Assembly (NCBI RefSeq): GCF_001580995.1
Contig: NZ_LHZU01000141.1
Location: 37,626-101,625, forward strand
Length of the DNA: 64,000 nucleotides
Source of the DNA: Acetobacter senegalensis
GTDB taxonomy: Bacteria > Pseudomonadota > Alphaproteobacteria > Acetobacterales > Acetobacteraceae
Direction of reading: 5' to 3'
Below, piece by piece: positions 63,498 through 64,000 of this stretch (its first letter is position 1; each line of letters opens with the position of its first letter). Made by a program: the position numbers and the translations under genes. The notes under the pieces were generated by a model, which was not told where the DNA came from, ran no database searches, and saw only the letters and a list, made by a program, of their open reading frames with translations.

Positions 63498-63932
63498 TTA
63501 CACTTCTTCTTCAATATCCGCCTGAGCAACCATAATAGCATGGTGGTTCAGGCGGGATGCCAGAACATGCCCCACAGACGCGGCCCCTACGCACAAGAAA
63601 ACTGACAGCCCTATAGTCAGCAGAGCCCGCCCCCAGGCCCCGATACGCAGCAGATCAAGCGTTTGCAGGCTGAAGGACGAAAAGGTGGTGTAGCCACCGC
63701 ACAGGCCGATCATGACAAACAGCCGCATGTTTTCGGAAACAGGATAACGCCCGCCGGCCAGTGTCAACGTTCCAAAAAATGCGATGATGAAAGACCCCAC
63801 CATATTCACGGCGAGTATGGTACCCCATGGCATCATCCGGCTGTATGGGCCAGTCAGCACGGACACAACATACCGCGCCAGTGTACCCAGCGCACCGCCC
63901 AGCATAACAATAAGACAGGAATAAAAAGACAT
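63498..63932 (-). CDS. crcB: Fluoride ion channel CrcB/Fluc
   Basis: A 144-residue four-helix inner-membrane protein that acts as a dimeric fluoride exporter. Signatures are GGALGTLARY (helix 1), ILAVNMVGSFIIAFF (helix 2, conserved Asn) and GLCGGYTTFSSFSLQTLDLL (helix 3, with the Phe box and Ser/Thr track). I take ATG 63932 with GAGGG 9 bases upstream; GTG 63935 is directly adjacent. The start ATG overlaps a possible upstream stop (TGATG), so it may be the second gene of an operon that continues beyond the window. Confidence 0.93.
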   Translation of the reverse strand: MSFYSCLIVMLGGALGTLARYVVSVLTGPYSRMMPWGTILAVNMVGSFIIAFFGTLTLAGGRYPVSENMRLFVMIGLCGGYTTFSSFSLQTLDLLRIGAWGRALLTIGLSVFLCVGAASVGHVLASRLNHHAIMVAQADIEEEV

Positions 63933-63953
63933 CACACCCGACCCTCTTTCTTG

Positions 63954-63977
63954 CGGCGGGCCATGTCTCTCCCGCCG
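63954..63977. promoter_or_regulatory. GC-rich hairpin just upstream of crcB
   Basis: CGGCGGG, 10-base loop, CCCGCCG: 7 perfect pairs ending 22 bases before the start codon. It does not look like the fluoride riboswitch consensus. It may lie inside the end of an upstream coding frame. Confidence 0.4.
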
Positions 63978-64000
63978 TTATGGCGATAGACGCAGCCCAA

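Noticed and set aside
63932..64000. Minus-strand frame open from the window edge, ending TGA that overlaps the crcB ATG, possibly the 3' end of an upstream gene
   Set aside because: Only 22 codons are visible, with no recognisable sequence, and a GC-rich hairpin lies inside it. It cannot be told from leader DNA.
1..64000. CRISPR arrays, tRNA or rRNA genes, insertion sequences, prophage genes
   Set aside because: I read the intergenic regions for spaced repeats, TpsiC-like motifs and transposase-like frames and found none.

Overview
The window looks like chromosome of an acetic acid bacterium (Acetobacteraceae, most like Acetobacter). The reasons are the GC-rich coding regions, the periplasmic three-subunit flavin/cytochrome c dehydrogenase (Tat small subunit, GMC flavoprotein, tri-heme cytochrome), four TonB-dependent receptors, a type II NADH dehydrogenase, acetoin dehydrogenase genes and a Hint-domain surface-type protein. 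This is inferred from gene content only. I saw no rRNA, tRNA, insertion sequence, prophage or CRISPR array.

Layout. 1-13.7 kb: 3' end of an OPT peptide transporter, a siderophore-type TonB receptor behind two Fur-box-like sites, an esterase, an FAD dehydrogenase, two CDF metal exporters (one very His-rich), a ClC channel, and a mosaic Hint-domain gene with an AT-rich 5' half. 14-24 kb: a COG0523 metal GTPase coupled to a WD40 protein, NDH-2, a small heat-shock operon with a perfect FNR-type box, acoABC for acetoin oxidation, a group III truncated globin and an acyltransferase. 24-34.7 kb: an ABC exporter pair, an MFS carrier converging on a TonB receptor, GhrA, and an M13 peptidase. 35-40.6 kb: the dehydrogenase operon, ending in its own TonB-like energy transducer. 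40.7-47 kb: a DUF2252 protein, then a GntR regulator divergent from a DctA-like symporter plus TonB receptor, with two identical operator-like repeats between them. 47-64 kb: an SF1 helicase, a double retropepsin-like protein, AMP nucleosidase, a YciA thioesterase, a diiron ferritin-like protein, a Tat-exported SDR, two more TonB receptors, a secreted lipase-like hydrolase, a VOC protein and CrcB.

How the genes fit together. Three themes recur. One is metal handling: Fur-type receptor, CDF pair and COG0523 GTPase. The second is periplasmic oxidation and respiration: the GMC/cytochrome c complex, NDH-2 and acetoin dehydrogenase. The third is energised uptake across the outer membrane. Two paralogous TonB receptors each lie beside an inner-membrane carrier for small solutes (MFS or DctA type), and one of these loci carries its own GntR regulator and paired operators. 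That locus, the FNR-box heat-shock operon, the mosaic Hint gene and the TonB gene inside the dehydrogenase operon are the parts most worth following up.

Limits. Functions were assigned by reading motifs and family resemblance, with no database search. Substrates of the TonB receptors, the symporter, the MFS carrier and the dehydrogenase are not determined by the sequence. Several starts were chosen by ribosome-binding-site position and are flagged.
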